Assembly: GCF_022828255.1 (NCBI RefSeq)
Contig: NZ_JAJQJW010000001.1
Span: 217,984-281,983 of the forward strand
DNA length: 64,000 nt
DNA from: Candidatus Nanosynbacter sp. TM7-075
GTDB taxonomy: Bacteria > Patescibacteriota > Saccharimonadia > Saccharimonadales > Saccharimonadaceae
Direction: 5' to 3'
How positions within the stretch are numbered: position 1 is the first letter of the stretch; each line of letters starts with the position of its first letter. Of the stretch, positions 25,627-34,918 are shown piece after piece. Below the pieces are notes generated by a model that worked only from the letters and a program-made list of their open reading frames with translations, was not told where the DNA came from and ran no database searches. A program made the position numbers and the translations under genes.

Positions 25627-26760
25627 CTAATCTTCGTTTTTCAATTTCTTAACTAATTTATTAAGCGGTTTTTCGCTCTCAACGCGCTTAGACTTGACCT
25701 GTTCCAAGTAATTATCCAGCAAAACCTTCACAACACCAGCGGCTGGAATAGCAACCAAACCACCCAATAGACCACCAACATACAAACCAATTGTCACCGC
25801 GACCAAGACAGTCAGAGCCGACAACTCAACCTTCTTTGATTGGATAGAAGGAGAGACAAAGTTATTCTCAATCTGCTGGTAAATCACAAAATAAATCGCG
25901 TAAATAACGCCAGCTGTCATATTATTGAAGAACAATAGCAACGATATCAATGCGCCAGCTATCGTTGCGCCAAACATCGGAATTAGCGTCAACACAAACG
26001 TCGCCATAACGGTGAGCATTGCCAAATTGGAATTTATGACAGGGAATGTCAAACTCAGCACAAACACCACGAAACCTGATAATATCGCATCGATTCCAGA
26101 AACCGTCAATTGTCCAGAAACATATCCCGTAATCACGTTATACATACGACCGACCAGCTTCTTATGACGCTCCATTTTTTCTTCGTCGTTGTATAATCCC
26201 CACAAACGCTTCACCCAAGTTGGACCCTCGAGAAGCATCAGGAATGACAACACCAGCACCAAGAATAACGATCCTAAGAATGACGCCAAAGAACCAACGC
26301 TGGACAATAGATTCGTGCCAACGCTCGTCGCCCAAGACGAAGATTGCTGTTTGATGTTTTCCATCATCGAATCGACCTGTGGGCGCAAATTGTTCTTATC
26401 AATAAAATCATTGACGCCACGCCACTGTGAGCTTGCTTGGTCGATTATACTCGGAATACTCTCGACAAATTTGGCAGATTGTTGGACAATTGGCGGAATA
26501 ACAAACCAGATCACACAACCCAAAAGCAGAACCAGCGTCGTGTACGCCAGTGCCGTGCCGCCTAATCGACTTTTTCCAGGAAGTTTTTTAGCAATTGCCG
26601 CAACCGGACGGTTCAACGCCAACGCCAAGAACAGGGAAATTCCCAATAAAACCAGCGCGTCCTTTGCGGAATAAATTGCCAGACCAGCCAGACCAAAGCC
26701 CATCACGACCAGCCAAAATCGCACAAATGTTTTCGTGTCTATCTCTATACGTACTTTCAT
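25627..26760 (-). CDS. AI-2E-family transporter
   Basis: 377 aa with about eight membrane helices in the AI-2E/UPF0118 pattern: two N-terminal helix pairs, a soluble stretch (SKFVESIPSIIDQASSQW) with amphipathic helices, then the conserved glycine-rich GYVSGQLTVSGIDAIL and PMFGATIAGAL and QQIENNFVSPSI. Lys-rich tail. The family exports small molecules or acts as Na+/H+ antiporter; the substrate here is unknown. Three nt before the ABC permease gene, probably one operon with it. Confidence 0.86.
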   Translation of the reverse strand: MKVRIEIDTKTFVRFWLVVMGFGLAGLAIYSAKDALVLLGISLFLALALNRPVAAIAKKLPGKSRLGGTALAYTTLVLLLGCVIWFVIPPIVQQSAKFVESIPSIIDQASSQWRGVNDFIDKNNLRPQVDSMMENIKQQSSSWATSVGTNLLSSVGSLASFLGSLFLVLVLSFLMLLEGPTWVKRLWGLYNDEEKMERHKKLVGRMYNVITGYVSGQLTVSGIDAILSGFVVFVLSLTFPVINSNLAMLTVMATFVLTLIPMFGATIAGALISLLLFFNNMTAGVIYAIYFVIYQQIENNFVSPSIQSKKVELSALTVLVAVTIGLYVGGLLGGLVAIPAAGVVKVLLDNYLEQVKSKRVESEKPLNKLVKKLKNED

Positions 26761-26762
26761 AA

Positions 26763-27995
26763 TTAAACTTTACCAGCTTTTCGACGTGTCCGCAACGCCG
26801 ACAGAGATAATTTACTATCATAAGACATTGCGCCGTAGCGGAAAACGCGCACCGATAGACACATGACAAACACCGCTGTAGCGACCAAAATTGCCGTACC
26901 GAGCAAAGCTTCCCAAATTGGCAAATTGCCTATTGCGTTTCGTAACAACAATGGAATCGGCGCGGTGAATGGAAATAGCGACAAGAACTTAACGAAGAAA
27001 TAATCTGGGAAGGAAACAAACGCCGTGATTCCGTAAAATGGACCAATGAATAGCATAATCACAATTCCGAACCACTGGCTGGCTTCTTTGGCGGTCGGCA
27101 TCATCGCGCCCAAAGTCACCAACATTCCCGTAAATAAAGTGAAGCTGGCGGAGAAAATTATGATCGCCAGACCAATTCTCACAGGATCAAATACGAGCGT
27201 GCTCAAGTCCAGATTAGGCAATTGCAATTTCGAGCCAAATGCCAAATAGCCCGCCAAAACCGGCAAAACAATCACCAAAATCTGAATCAAAGCCAGCACC
27301 ATCAAAGACAGAATTTTACCCGTAATCAAAGTGTCGGTTTTAACGGTCGTCAGCAGCATTTCCACCGTGCGATTTTCTTTTTCTTCGGTGGTGCTAATAA
27401 GCATTTGATTGCCAAAAATACTGATGAGAATGAACAAAATAGCCAAAAACATTCCCGGCACAATCATCTCATTAATGCCGCCGTGTTCTTTTCCGTCCAG
27501 ATATGTGGTTGATGACAATTGGACTTTGTCGCGTAAAATTGCAACTTGCGCTGGACTAATGCCGCTTGCTACCGATTGACTCAATAAACTCTGCGCCACC
27601 GCGCCGTATTTTCCGTTTTGGAATAACCCAACATCTTTACCATAAACTTCAACCTTTTGCTTGCTCAAATCCTTTGGAAAATAAACATAAGCATCAACCT
27701 TATTATTTTTTACGTCGTCAATTCCAGATTCTTTCGATTTGGCAGTTTTGGCTTTAATTGCCGCCAGTATTTCTGGCTTCACCAACTTCGAATCGTCCGT
27801 AACCTCCAACGAAAATTCTTGCTTTTCCAGATTTTTTGACGCTTCAATAGTCGTGCTTTGCGACCAAAACATAATGCCATACAGCACGCCAATCAACAGA
27901 GGAAACCCTAATGCCGTCAACCAAAACGTCGGTTTTTTCAGTGTTCTAAGCGTCTCGAATTTGAAAACCGTCCCCAAATTATGCATTTTACTCAT
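26763..27995 (-). CDS. ABC-2 type export permease (NatB-like)
   Basis: 410 aa. One helix near the N-terminus, a large extracellular loop of about 150 residues (residues 40-190, KNLEKQEFSLEVTDDSK...), then five to six helices. This is the ABC-2 membrane subunit of the NatB/CcmB-like type. Overlaps the ATP-binding gene by about 8 nt, with AAGGAG inside the preceding gene. The ATG at 27995 fits this ribosome-binding site. Exported substrate not evident. Confidence 0.86.
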   Translation of the reverse strand: MSKMHNLGTVFKFETLRTLKKPTFWLTALGFPLLIGVLYGIMFWSQSTTIEASKNLEKQEFSLEVTDDSKLVKPEILAAIKAKTAKSKESGIDDVKNNKVDAYVYFPKDLSKQKVEVYGKDVGLFQNGKYGAVAQSLLSQSVASGISPAQVAILRDKVQLSSTTYLDGKEHGGINEMIVPGMFLAILFILISIFGNQMLISTTEEKENRTVEMLLTTVKTDTLITGKILSLMVLALIQILVIVLPVLAGYLAFGSKLQLPNLDLSTLVFDPVRIGLAIIIFSASFTLFTGMLVTLGAMMPTAKEASQWFGIVIMLFIGPFYGITAFVSFPDYFFVKFLSLFPFTAPIPLLLRNAIGNLPIWEALLGTAILVATAVFVMCLSVRVFRYGAMSYDSKLSLSALRTRRKAGKV

Positions 27996-28737
27996 CACTC
28001 AACTCCTTCGCTTCGCCGCCGTAAACTTGGACAAAAATGTCGTCCATTGAAGCGCCGCCAAATTGACTTTTTACTTCTTCCAACGTGCCGTATGCCGCCG
28101 CTTGACCGTCCTTCAATAAAATCAAGCGATCGCACAATCTTTCGACTTCCTCCATCTGGTGCGTAACGTAAATAATTGTCGCGCCAGCTTTTCGCTGCTC
28201 CTCAATTATATTCATCAACAAACGGCGATTCACTGGATCAAAACCTTTGGCGGGCTCGTCCATAATCAGTAGTTCTGGATCGCCCATAATCGTTACGCCA
28301 AGCTGAATCTTCTGCTGTTGTCCGCCAGATAATTTATCAAGTTGTGTATTAGCCTTGTCGCTCAAATTGACACGCTCCAAAAACTTCAGAGAAAAATCCT
28401 TAGCTTCTTTACGACTCAAGCCCTTCAACTGACCAAAGTAAAGCATCACGTCTAAGACTTTTTCTTTTTTATACAAACCGCGCTCCTCAGGAAGGTATCC
28501 GAGGCGAATCTGACTTTCTACCGAATACGGCTTGCCGTTTATCAATAAATCGCCCGCGGTCGGCTGATATAGCCCCAATAATGCACGCAATGTCGTAGTT
28601 TTTCCCGAACCATTACTTCCCAAAAAACCAAAAACTTCGCCGCGAAAAACATCAAAACTCAGATCTTTTATAACAGTTTTATCACCGAAACTCATCTTAA
28701 AATGACGAATCTCAACCATTTTTTTATTATCTGGCAT
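27988..28737 (-). CDS. ABC exporter ATP-binding protein (NatA-like)
   Basis: 249 aa. Walker A GSNGSGKTT, signature LSGGQQQKIQLG, Walker B LLIMDEPAKGFDP, switch His in YVTHQMEEVE. Pairs with the next permease to drive export. AAGGAGG precedes the ATG. The divergent two-component genes start 65 nt away and may control this exporter. Confidence 0.95.
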   Translation of the reverse strand: MPDNKKMVEIRHFKMSFGDKTVIKDLSFDVFRGEVFGFLGSNGSGKTTTLRALLGLYQPTAGDLLINGKPYSVESQIRLGYLPEERGLYKKEKVLDVMLYFGQLKGLSRKEAKDFSLKFLERVNLSDKANTQLDKLSGGQQQKIQLGVTIMGDPELLIMDEPAKGFDPVNRRLLMNIIEEQRKAGATIIYVTHQMEEVERLCDRLILLKDGQAAAYGTLEEVKSQFGGASMDDIFVQVYGGEAKELSDE

Positions 28738-28801
28738 ATGCCTCCTTTTCTTTAAATAAAATTATAGCACTTAGCGCGGGAAAAAAGATATAATATAAAA
28801 T

Positions 28802-29470
28802 ATGCGACTGTTGGTTATTGAGGACGAACGAAAAATTGCGAGGGTCATAACCGAATCTTTGAAGCGCGAAAAATACGCGGTTGATGCGGCGTACGACGGG
28901 GAAGAGGGCTTTAATTTGGCGGATAGTCAGCCGTATGATTTGTTGATTGTTGATCGAATGTTGCCGGGATTAGAGGGCACGGAGATTGTTAAAAAATTGC
29001 GCGAAAACGGGAAAAATATGCCAATTCTGTTTCTGACAGCACTGAGCACGACCGAAGATAAAACGCTTGGGCTGGACGTGGGCGCTGATGATTATTTGAC
29101 TAAGCCTTTTGCAATTGACGAGCTGTTGGCGCGTGTGCGAGCTTTGCTTCGTCGTCCACCAATTAGCCAGCCAGACATCTTGAAAATTGACGATTTGAAA
29201 ATTGACAAGCAACAGCAAACCGTAACGCGAGCTGGGAAGAATATTGACCTCACGAACAAAGAATATGCACTGCTGGAATATTTGATACAACATCCGAATC
29301 AGATTCTCAGTAAAGAAACGCTGATTGATCACGTTTGGGATTTTGACGCTGATATTTTACCGAATAATGTCGAGGCGTACATAAAAAATCTACGCCAAAA
29401 AATCGACAAACCGTTCAAAAAACAATTGATAAAAACCGTGCGCGGCTTCGGCTATAGGATTGAATCATGA
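28802..29470 (+). CDS. OmpR-family response regulator
   Basis: 222 aa. Receiver domain with phospho-acceptor Asp in LIVDRMLPG and the acidic pair in LVIEDERKI, Lys in TKPF, then a winged-helix DNA-binding domain ending NVEAYIKNLRQKID...TVRGFGYRIES. TATAAT at 28789-28794 is 7 nt before the ATG. Overlaps its kinase gene by 4 nt (ATGA). Possibly controls the divergent ABC exporter. Confidence 0.94.
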   Translation: MRLLVIEDERKIARVITESLKREKYAVDAAYDGEEGFNLADSQPYDLLIVDRMLPGLEGTEIVKKLRENGKNMPILFLTALSTTEDKTLGLDVGADDYLTKPFAIDELLARVRALLRRPPISQPDILKIDDLKIDKQQQTVTRAGKNIDLTNKEYALLEYLIQHPNQILSKETLIDHVWDFDADILPNNVEAYIKNLRQKIDKPFKKQLIKTVRGFGYRIES

Positions 29471-30417
29471 AAATTTTTACTTCAGCAACAATTAAGTTGG
29501 CGGGCTGGTATTTGATGATTTTGATGATCGTCAGTTTGCTGTTTAGTAGCATTATTTTTCAGGTGGCGCGCTCGGAAGTTGATGCGCAAATTCATAAAAT
29601 TATCGTTCAAAGGAAGGGCGATTTTCCTGCGATTAATTTGTCAGAGAGAATAGATAATTCAACTCGAAATCTTTTGATTAGTTTGGGCTATATAAATCTT
29701 ATCGTTCTGCTCGCTGGCGGTTGGTGTTCATATTTATTAGCGAAAATTACTTTGCGACCGATAGAAACCGCCCACAAAGCCCAATCACGATTTGTTGCTA
29801 ATGCTAGCCATCAGCTCCGAACTCCTTTGGCAATTATGAAAGCAGAGACTGAATTTACGTTAAAAAATCAGAAGGCGAATAAGGCAGAGCTTACAGAAAC
29901 TCTGGAAAGCAATTTGGAGGAAATAAATAAATTGACCGAGCTTACGGCGATGCTTCTGGAACTGTCGCGAACGGAAAATAAGTTGGCGCTGGAAGATAAA
30001 AGCTTTAACTTGACGGAATTGATATCCGAACTCGTTCGCGAACGGAAAGCTGAAGCGCGAGTTAAAATGAATTGCCCAGAACACATAAATATTCCGCTTC
30101 ATCACACCGCGACGCGAGAATTGTGCGCGATTTTGCTCGACAATTCATTGAAACATAGCCCGAAAAATTCTGTGGTAAAAATTTGCATCATTCCATCGAA
30201 ACAAAACATCACCGTCAACTTCATCAACGACGGCACGATTTCACAACAAACTCTGCCACACGTCTTTGAACGATTTTTCCGCGGCAACCAACAGACAAAA
30301 GGCTACGGATTAGGATTGCCATTAGCGGAACAATTGACAAAAGCGCTAGGCGGGCAAATCTCTGTTAGCACCTCAAAAAACTCAACCATTTTCACAATTT
30401 CCTTGCCGATTCTGTAA
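29467..30417 (+). CDS. Sensor histidine kinase
   Basis: 316 aa. Two membrane helices (residues about 10-35 and 73-93) with a short outer loop of about 35 residues, then HisKA with phospho-acceptor in SHQLRTP and HATPase_c motifs NSLKHSP, NDGT and GYGLGLPLAEQL. Partner of the preceding regulator. The sensed signal is unknown; the small loop suggests an intramembrane signal such as envelope stress or the exporter itself. Confidence 0.93.
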   Translation: MKIFTSATIKLAGWYLMILMIVSLLFSSIIFQVARSEVDAQIHKIIVQRKGDFPAINLSERIDNSTRNLLISLGYINLIVLLAGGWCSYLLAKITLRPIETAHKAQSRFVANASHQLRTPLAIMKAETEFTLKNQKANKAELTETLESNLEEINKLTELTAMLLELSRTENKLALEDKSFNLTELISELVRERKAEARVKMNCPEHINIPLHHTATRELCAILLDNSLKHSPKNSVVKICIIPSKQNITVNFINDGTISQQTLPHVFERFFRGNQQTKGYGLGLPLAEQLTKALGGQISVSTSKNSTIFTISLPIL

Positions 30418-30494
30418 ATTTTCAGCTATTTTTCAGAATTGGATGTTGTAATGGGATTGTTGATTGGCAAAATTGCCGATCCGAAAGGGGAAGT

Positions 30495-30953
30495 ATGAGT
30501 ACAACATTTTTAAGCAAAAAAGGATTTAAGGAGCTTCAGAAAGAAATTTCTGGGCTAGAGATTTCAGAGAAAGCGCTCATATTAGAATTGAAAGAAATTG
30601 GGCGCGCCAAATCGCGTGATGACAAATTACGCCGCAACGATGTAATTACGCAACTGGAAAATATTCAATCAAAAATCTTTATGAAGAAGGACATTTTGCG
30701 TCACGCCAAGCCGCTGCCAAGGAAGCGCGATCGATTAAAAATCGCTATTGGCTCAGTCGTGGATTTGGTGGATCAACAAGGAAAAATCTTCCGCTACACG
30801 CTGGTTCATAGCCTGGAAGTAAACCCTCTGGACGGGCGAATTTCCGTGGATAGCCCGCTAGGGAAAAGCCTGTTAAATCACAAAAAATCCGAAACTGTTT
30901 CCTGGAAAAATGGCTTGATGACCAGACAGCTACAAGTCGTTAAAATTAGCTAA
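30495..30953 (+). CDS. GreA/GreB-like transcription factor
   Basis: 152 aa. N-terminal coiled coil (FLSKKGFKELQKEISGLEISEKA) and the C-terminal FKBP-like domain with NPLDGRISVDSPLGKSLLNH, the Gre family signature. Gre factors reach into the RNA polymerase secondary channel to rescue stalled complexes. Between the helices, where GreA has acidic residues that coordinate Mg2+, this protein has IGRAKSRDDK and KLRRNDV, so the cleavage function may be altered. GAAAGGGG precedes the ATG. Confidence 0.82.
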   Translation: MSTTFLSKKGFKELQKEISGLEISEKALILELKEIGRAKSRDDKLRRNDVITQLENIQSKIFMKKDILRHAKPLPRKRDRLKIAIGSVVDLVDQQGKIFRYTLVHSLEVNPLDGRISVDSPLGKSLLNHKKSETVSWKNGLMTRQLQVVKIS

Positions 30954-30978
30954 TCCAAATTGTCCACCATGACAGTTT

Positions 30979-31007
30979 AGCTCTCACTAGCGAGTGGGAG
31001 CTTTTTT
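30979..31007 (+). terminator. Intrinsic terminator after the Gre-like gene
   Basis: AGCTCTCACT / AGTGGGAGCT with a T-run. Confidence 0.85.
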
Positions 31008-31096
31008 ATATAAAGCAATAAGCCGATGCTGCGGCATGCTATAATTACACTAAGAATATTCACAAATTTAGCGACAAAAAATAAACGGGGGATATT

Positions 31097-32845
31097 ATGT
31101 CAAAGCTAAACGTAGACCAAAAAAGTATCTATGCACTCTTATCGGATAGAAAAGCAGACTACATCATACCAGATTACCAGCGTCCATATGCATGGGATGA
31201 GGATAGTTGCCAGACTCTCTGGGATGATATATTTTCTTTTGCAATACCAGACAATGATGCTACGAAGTTCGATGGGAACGACGAGTATTTTCTCGGTTCA
31301 ATTGTGACTTTTGAAAACGACAAAAAACAACAAGAAGTGATCGACGGTCAGCAGCGCCTAACCACATTCATGCTTCTCCTTCGAGCCTTTTACGATCGCT
31401 TCACCAAAATGCAAGACCAAGGCTCAAAAGACTTTTCCGAGCGTATCGCCAGCTGTATATGGAAAACAGATGAAATGGGCAAGCCAGATAAAGATCACCT
31501 AAAAATAGATTCTGTCGTAGCCACCGATAAAGACAAGGAGGAGTTCCTTTCAATCCTAAGAACAGGCATCGTTACCGACAGCCAAACTAGCCGATATGCC
31601 AATAACTTTAGGTTTTTCCTTAAAAAAGTTGATGAATTCATCAATAGCTTCCCAACTTTTGCAAAGAACTTACCAGCAAGAATTCTTAATAACTGCATCT
31701 TAATGCCAATTGAAGCCGAGTCTCAAGATACCGCCCTTCGTATATTCTCAACGTTAAACGATAGGGGTCTCCCGCTTTCGGATTCCGATATTTTTAAGGC
31801 TCAATTCTATCAATATTACAAACAGAAAAGTGAAGACGACAGGGATGAGTTTATTAAAGATTGGAAAAAACTCGAGGAGACATGTGAAAAAATCTTTCAC
31901 CCAATCACCGGCACACCAATGGACGATTTGTTTACAAGATATATGTATTTTATTCGTGCCAAGCGAGACAATAACAAGTCTTCCACGACCGAGTCACTCA
32001 GAAGATTCTATGAGCGTGATAAATATTCCGTACTTAAACAAGATGACACTTTTGAAAATCTTAAAGATCTTGCTCAATTCTGGGAAGACATTACCGATCA
32101 AAATCGTGAACGTTTCAGCGAAGACGTCTTAAAGAAGCTCTTTATATTAAACTACGCGCCAAATAGCATGTGGAATTATTTCATATCTGTTTACTATTTA
32201 GCAAATCGCACCGAAGACGGAAAATTGGGTGATGAAGATTTTAAGATGTTTCTCGATCGTACAATTGCATTCATATGGGGATACGCAATAATGCACCCAG
32301 GCGTGAACGCATTAAGAACGCCTATTTTTGCCGAGATGCTGAATATAGTTAATCTGAATGAAGTTACATTCTCAGACTTCAAATTTGATAAAGAGCAAAC
32401 ACGCAGTGCGATCCTTATTTATGATTTCAAGAACGGCAGACCAATCACAAAATCCATGCTGGCGCTTCGTATGATGCTTAATAAAGAGCAATTATATCCA
32501 AAACTCTCTCAGCAGTTTGATATTGAACATATTTATCCCAGAAAGCGGCAGGAAAATGAGAAAGGATTGTCTAATAATCGACAAATCGACCTCCTTGGCA
32601 ATAAATCTCTTTTAGAAAAACGGATCAATATTCGTGCATCCGACTATAGATTCGAAGATAAAATTAAATATTACCAGGGTTTTGACAACAGTAGAGGACA
32701 GCGCATAGGCGGAACAGAAAATCTTGAGCTCAAGAATATAAGCAACGTTTATAAAAAATTCGGAGAAAAAGAAATTGTCGAGAGGACTAATTTGTTTATT
32801 GACGATTTTATGAATTTACTAGATAAAAATGGCTTGATTGCTTAA
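31097..32845 (+). CDS. GmrSD-like DUF262/DUF1524 nuclease
   Basis: 582 aa. N-terminal DUF262 (ParB-like, NTP-binding) with YIIPDYQRPYAWDEDSCQTLWDD, and the DGQQRLTT motif; C-terminal DUF1524 HNH-like nuclease with FDIEHIYPRKRQ, followed by NRQIDLLGN. The layout equals the GmrSD/SspE group of type IV restriction or phage-defence enzymes that cut modified DNA. GGGGG precedes the ATG and TATAAT occurs about 50 nt upstream. Close to a type IIG-like locus (36255-39496), which points to a defence region. Target modification unknown. Confidence 0.87.
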   Translation: MSKLNVDQKSIYALLSDRKADYIIPDYQRPYAWDEDSCQTLWDDIFSFAIPDNDATKFDGNDEYFLGSIVTFENDKKQQEVIDGQQRLTTFMLLLRAFYDRFTKMQDQGSKDFSERIASCIWKTDEMGKPDKDHLKIDSVVATDKDKEEFLSILRTGIVTDSQTSRYANNFRFFLKKVDEFINSFPTFAKNLPARILNNCILMPIEAESQDTALRIFSTLNDRGLPLSDSDIFKAQFYQYYKQKSEDDRDEFIKDWKKLEETCEKIFHPITGTPMDDLFTRYMYFIRAKRDNNKSSTTESLRRFYERDKYSVLKQDDTFENLKDLAQFWEDITDQNRERFSEDVLKKLFILNYAPNSMWNYFISVYYLANRTEDGKLGDEDFKMFLDRTIAFIWGYAIMHPGVNALRTPIFAEMLNIVNLNEVTFSDFKFDKEQTRSAILIYDFKNGRPITKSMLALRMMLNKEQLYPKLSQQFDIEHIYPRKRQENEKGLSNNRQIDLLGNKSLLEKRINIRASDYRFEDKIKYYQGFDNSRGQRIGGTENLELKNISNVYKKFGEKEIVERTNLFIDDFMNLLDKNGLIA

Positions 32846-32975
32846 AAACAAAAAAAATCGCCCAAAAGAGCGGAAGGTCGCTGCTAAGATTTTAGTGATT
32901 TCCATTTAAATATTGCACTTAATAAATAGCGTTACCCCTATAGTAATACTTATGTTATTACAGTATAGTAAAACC

Positions 32976-33641
32976 ATGAGCAAACTCCACCTACACATCG
33001 CTAACGCCAACCAAACTTTCACCGATGCCGAAATTGCCATATTCAAAAATACAGCGCAACAAGCCGAGACTTTTGTTTCGAGCGAGTTCGCGCAGTTTGA
33101 TTACGAAGTTGATGTAATTATCGCTACACCTTCGTTTATGCTGCCAACTATCGCCGAGGACGGAATCGCTGGCAAAACGCTTCATTCGCGCTTGATTATG
33201 ATTTCTGTTGATAAAAGCCAGCACGGGATTAGCGAGGATTTTATTTTCGAAACGATTTGCCACGAAATGTCGCATTCGCTGCGTTGGGAAAAACTGCCTG
33301 AATATGCCGAAACTATGTTTGATGGGATGATTTTAGAGGGCTTGGCGGTCGCGCTAGAAGAGGAAGCGATGAATAAACTCGGACGGCGAAACCAACAATT
33401 TTTCCTGAGAGAAATGCAGAAAACTTCTCAAGCTGAAATTGATAAGATAATTGCCACACTACAAGGCAATTTTGAAGACAAGGTTTACAATTATACCAAA
33501 ATATTTTTCACCGGCGATGATGTTTTACCGCGCTGGGCGGGATATAAACTTGGGTATTACTTCGTGAAGCAACACCTACATCAAACTAGTCAGACTATCG
33601 CACAGGCGACTTTGGCAAGTTACAAGGATTTTATCCTATAG
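32976..33641 (+). CDS. DUF2268-like putative zinc peptidase
   Basis: About 221 aa. ICHEMSHSLRWEKLPEYAETMFDGMILEGLAVALEEEA carries HExxH (HEMSH) plus a downstream Glu in EGLAVALE, the gluzincin arrangement of DUF2268 predicted proteases. The ATG at 32976 lies 7 nt after TATAGT (32963-32968) and MSKLHLHI is a better start than the 32913 ATG. No signal peptide. Function uncertain. Confidence 0.75.
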   Translation: MSKLHLHIANANQTFTDAEIAIFKNTAQQAETFVSSEFAQFDYEVDVIIATPSFMLPTIAEDGIAGKTLHSRLIMISVDKSQHGISEDFIFETICHEMSHSLRWEKLPEYAETMFDGMILEGLAVALEEEAMNKLGRRNQQFFLREMQKTSQAEIDKIIATLQGNFEDKVYNYTKIFFTGDDVLPRWAGYKLGYYFVKQHLHQTSQTIAQATLASYKDFIL

Positions 33642-33683
33642 ATTGAAGAGTCCCTGTCGTGATATGCGTAACAACGGGGACGA

Positions 33684-33708
33684 GACGTAGTTTTAAACTA
33701 CGCTTTTT
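33684..33708 (+). terminator. Intrinsic terminator after the DUF2268 gene
   Basis: CGTAG/CTACG with loop TTTTAAA and T-run. Confidence 0.6.
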
Positions 33709-33712
33709 GTGA

Positions 33713-33958
33713 TCGCTCATTAAAACCTACGGCGACGAAATAAAACGCATACAGGGAGTAGCAAGGATAAGGACCTATTGGGGACTAAGAGATGTGGATA
33801 AAATGACAGCTGGCGGCGTGCAATACGTCGAATATGACGATTCGGGTTCAGTCATTAAGAGGTATTCTTTTGAGGAGTATAAGGAGAAGCGCCACCAAGA
33901 AATTAGAGAGTACAACATTGCGCGTGGCATTCCAGAAAATGAAGGAACAGACTTTTAA
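33713..33958 (+). pseudogene. Gene remnant or short gene of unknown function
   Basis: The frame is open from 33713 to a TAA at 33956-33958, without a start in its first 90 nt. It reads IKTYGDEIKRIQGVARIRTYW (from 33719), then VQYVEYDDSGSVIKRYSFEEY and ends IPENEGTDF. Codon composition is coding-like. An ATG at 33803 would give 51 aa, but no clear ribosome-binding site precedes it. Its stop overlaps the stop of the convergent gene. Likely the C-terminal remnant of an acquired gene; alternatively a 51-aa protein. No family recognised. Confidence 0.4.
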
Positions 33959-34602
33959 GAATCAGAATATTCTAGCGTAACCCACAAAAAATCCTGCCCA
34001 TTCAGTGCCTGCATATACGGCACGTCGTTGATATCATCTCGCATTAGCTCACCCAGATACAATGCGGCGTCGTTGAGCAACGTGTATTTTTCTCCCTGAG
34101 ATGCAGCAGTAGGGCTATCAACACCACATATCTCAGCAACTTGTTTCATAATCACTTCACGATACAGTGCAAACGAATTACAATCGAGTGCTGCCAGCAG
34201 GTATGCCCAGGTAGACGGAGCAAAGCTTTTGTCTGACATAAACAATTGTGCAAGTTGACTAGCCGTCTGAATGCACTCCGCAGCCGTTTCGGGTTTTGCT
34301 AACCATAATTCACTCAAGACCGAATGGGCATTTTTACGTAATAGAAGAGCTTTTAGGTCTTCAATATCACGCCAGTTAGCAAAATTGCTAGTATTTGTAT
34401 GGTGCGTTACAATATGCGCGATCTCTGCAATCGAGTCACCATTAACCGAGTCGTACGCCGCCAGCTCTTTATTAAGGCGCGGCAATATATCCCATTTGTA
34501 TGATTCATCCCATAAGGCTTTGTCACCAGAAAATCGTCGCCGCAAGTACTCGTCTCTGTGTGATTCATAAAATGCCTGTAAAGCAAGTTTATTGATTTTC
34601 AT
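33955..34602 (-). CDS. Hypothetical protein (215 aa)
   Basis: No family recognised with certainty. Helix-rich. The N-terminus has FYESHRDEYLRRRFSGDKAL; the C-terminus YLGELMRDDINDVPYMQALNGQDFLWVTLEYSDS resembles the wording of N-terminal domains in some McrB-like or restriction proteins (an ALNxQDFLW segment), but no nuclease or ATPase motif is visible. GAAAGGAAG precedes the ATG at 34602, preferred over the 34641 start. Position between defence-like genes suggests involvement in them. Confidence 0.6.
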   Translation of the reverse strand: MKINKLALQAFYESHRDEYLRRRFSGDKALWDESYKWDILPRLNKELAAYDSVNGDSIAEIAHIVTHHTNTSNFANWRDIEDLKALLLRKNAHSVLSELWLAKPETAAECIQTASQLAQLFMSDKSFAPSTWAYLLAALDCNSFALYREVIMKQVAEICGVDSPTAASQGEKYTLLNDAALYLGELMRDDINDVPYMQALNGQDFLWVTLEYSDS

Positions 34603-34723
34603 CTTCTTCCTTTCTTTCGATAAATTCATCAAGCGCAGCAATTACCTTACAAGCCGTCCAGCCATTCCGGACTGGACAGTAATTCCTATTTAACCAAGCT
34701 TTACAACAGAGGTAGTTATTCAT
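34589..34723 (-). CDS. Possible 44-aa Cys-containing peptide
   Basis: ATG at 34723 to TAA at 34589, overlapping the start of the next gene by 14 nt. Sequence begins MNNYLCCKAWLNRNYCPVRN and has four cysteines and an acidic tail. A TATAAC box just after the tRNA-Gln 3' end (34760-34765, minus strand) could drive it. No strong ribosome-binding site. Could be an upstream leader ORF of the hypothetical gene. Confidence 0.35.
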   Translation of the reverse strand: MNNYLCCKAWLNRNYCPVRNGWTACKVIAALDEFIERKEEDENQ

Positions 34724-34770
34724 GGTAGCTAAAGGTCATGGAACCTTGTCACTCACTCTGTTATACAGCT

Positions 34771-34845
34771 TGGCTGGGACGGCAGGATTCGAACCTGCGA
34801 ATGCTGGGACCAAAACCCAGTGCCTTACCACTTGGCGACGTCCCA
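34771..34845 (-). tRNA. tRNA-Gln (anticodon TTG)
   Basis: On the minus strand: acceptor TGGGACG/CGTCCCA, D-arm GCC...GGC, anticodon arm CTGGG-TTTTGGT-CCCAG (anticodon TTG), T-arm GCAGG-TTCGAAT-CCTGC, discriminator G, encoded CCA. It separates the two restriction-like gene groups, a typical integration site. Confidence 0.97.
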
Positions 34846-34918
34846 CTATTGCCAGGACAATGACGATTATAGCACGCCAGCCAGAAAAAATCCACACATC
34901 CTGATATAATATAATCTA

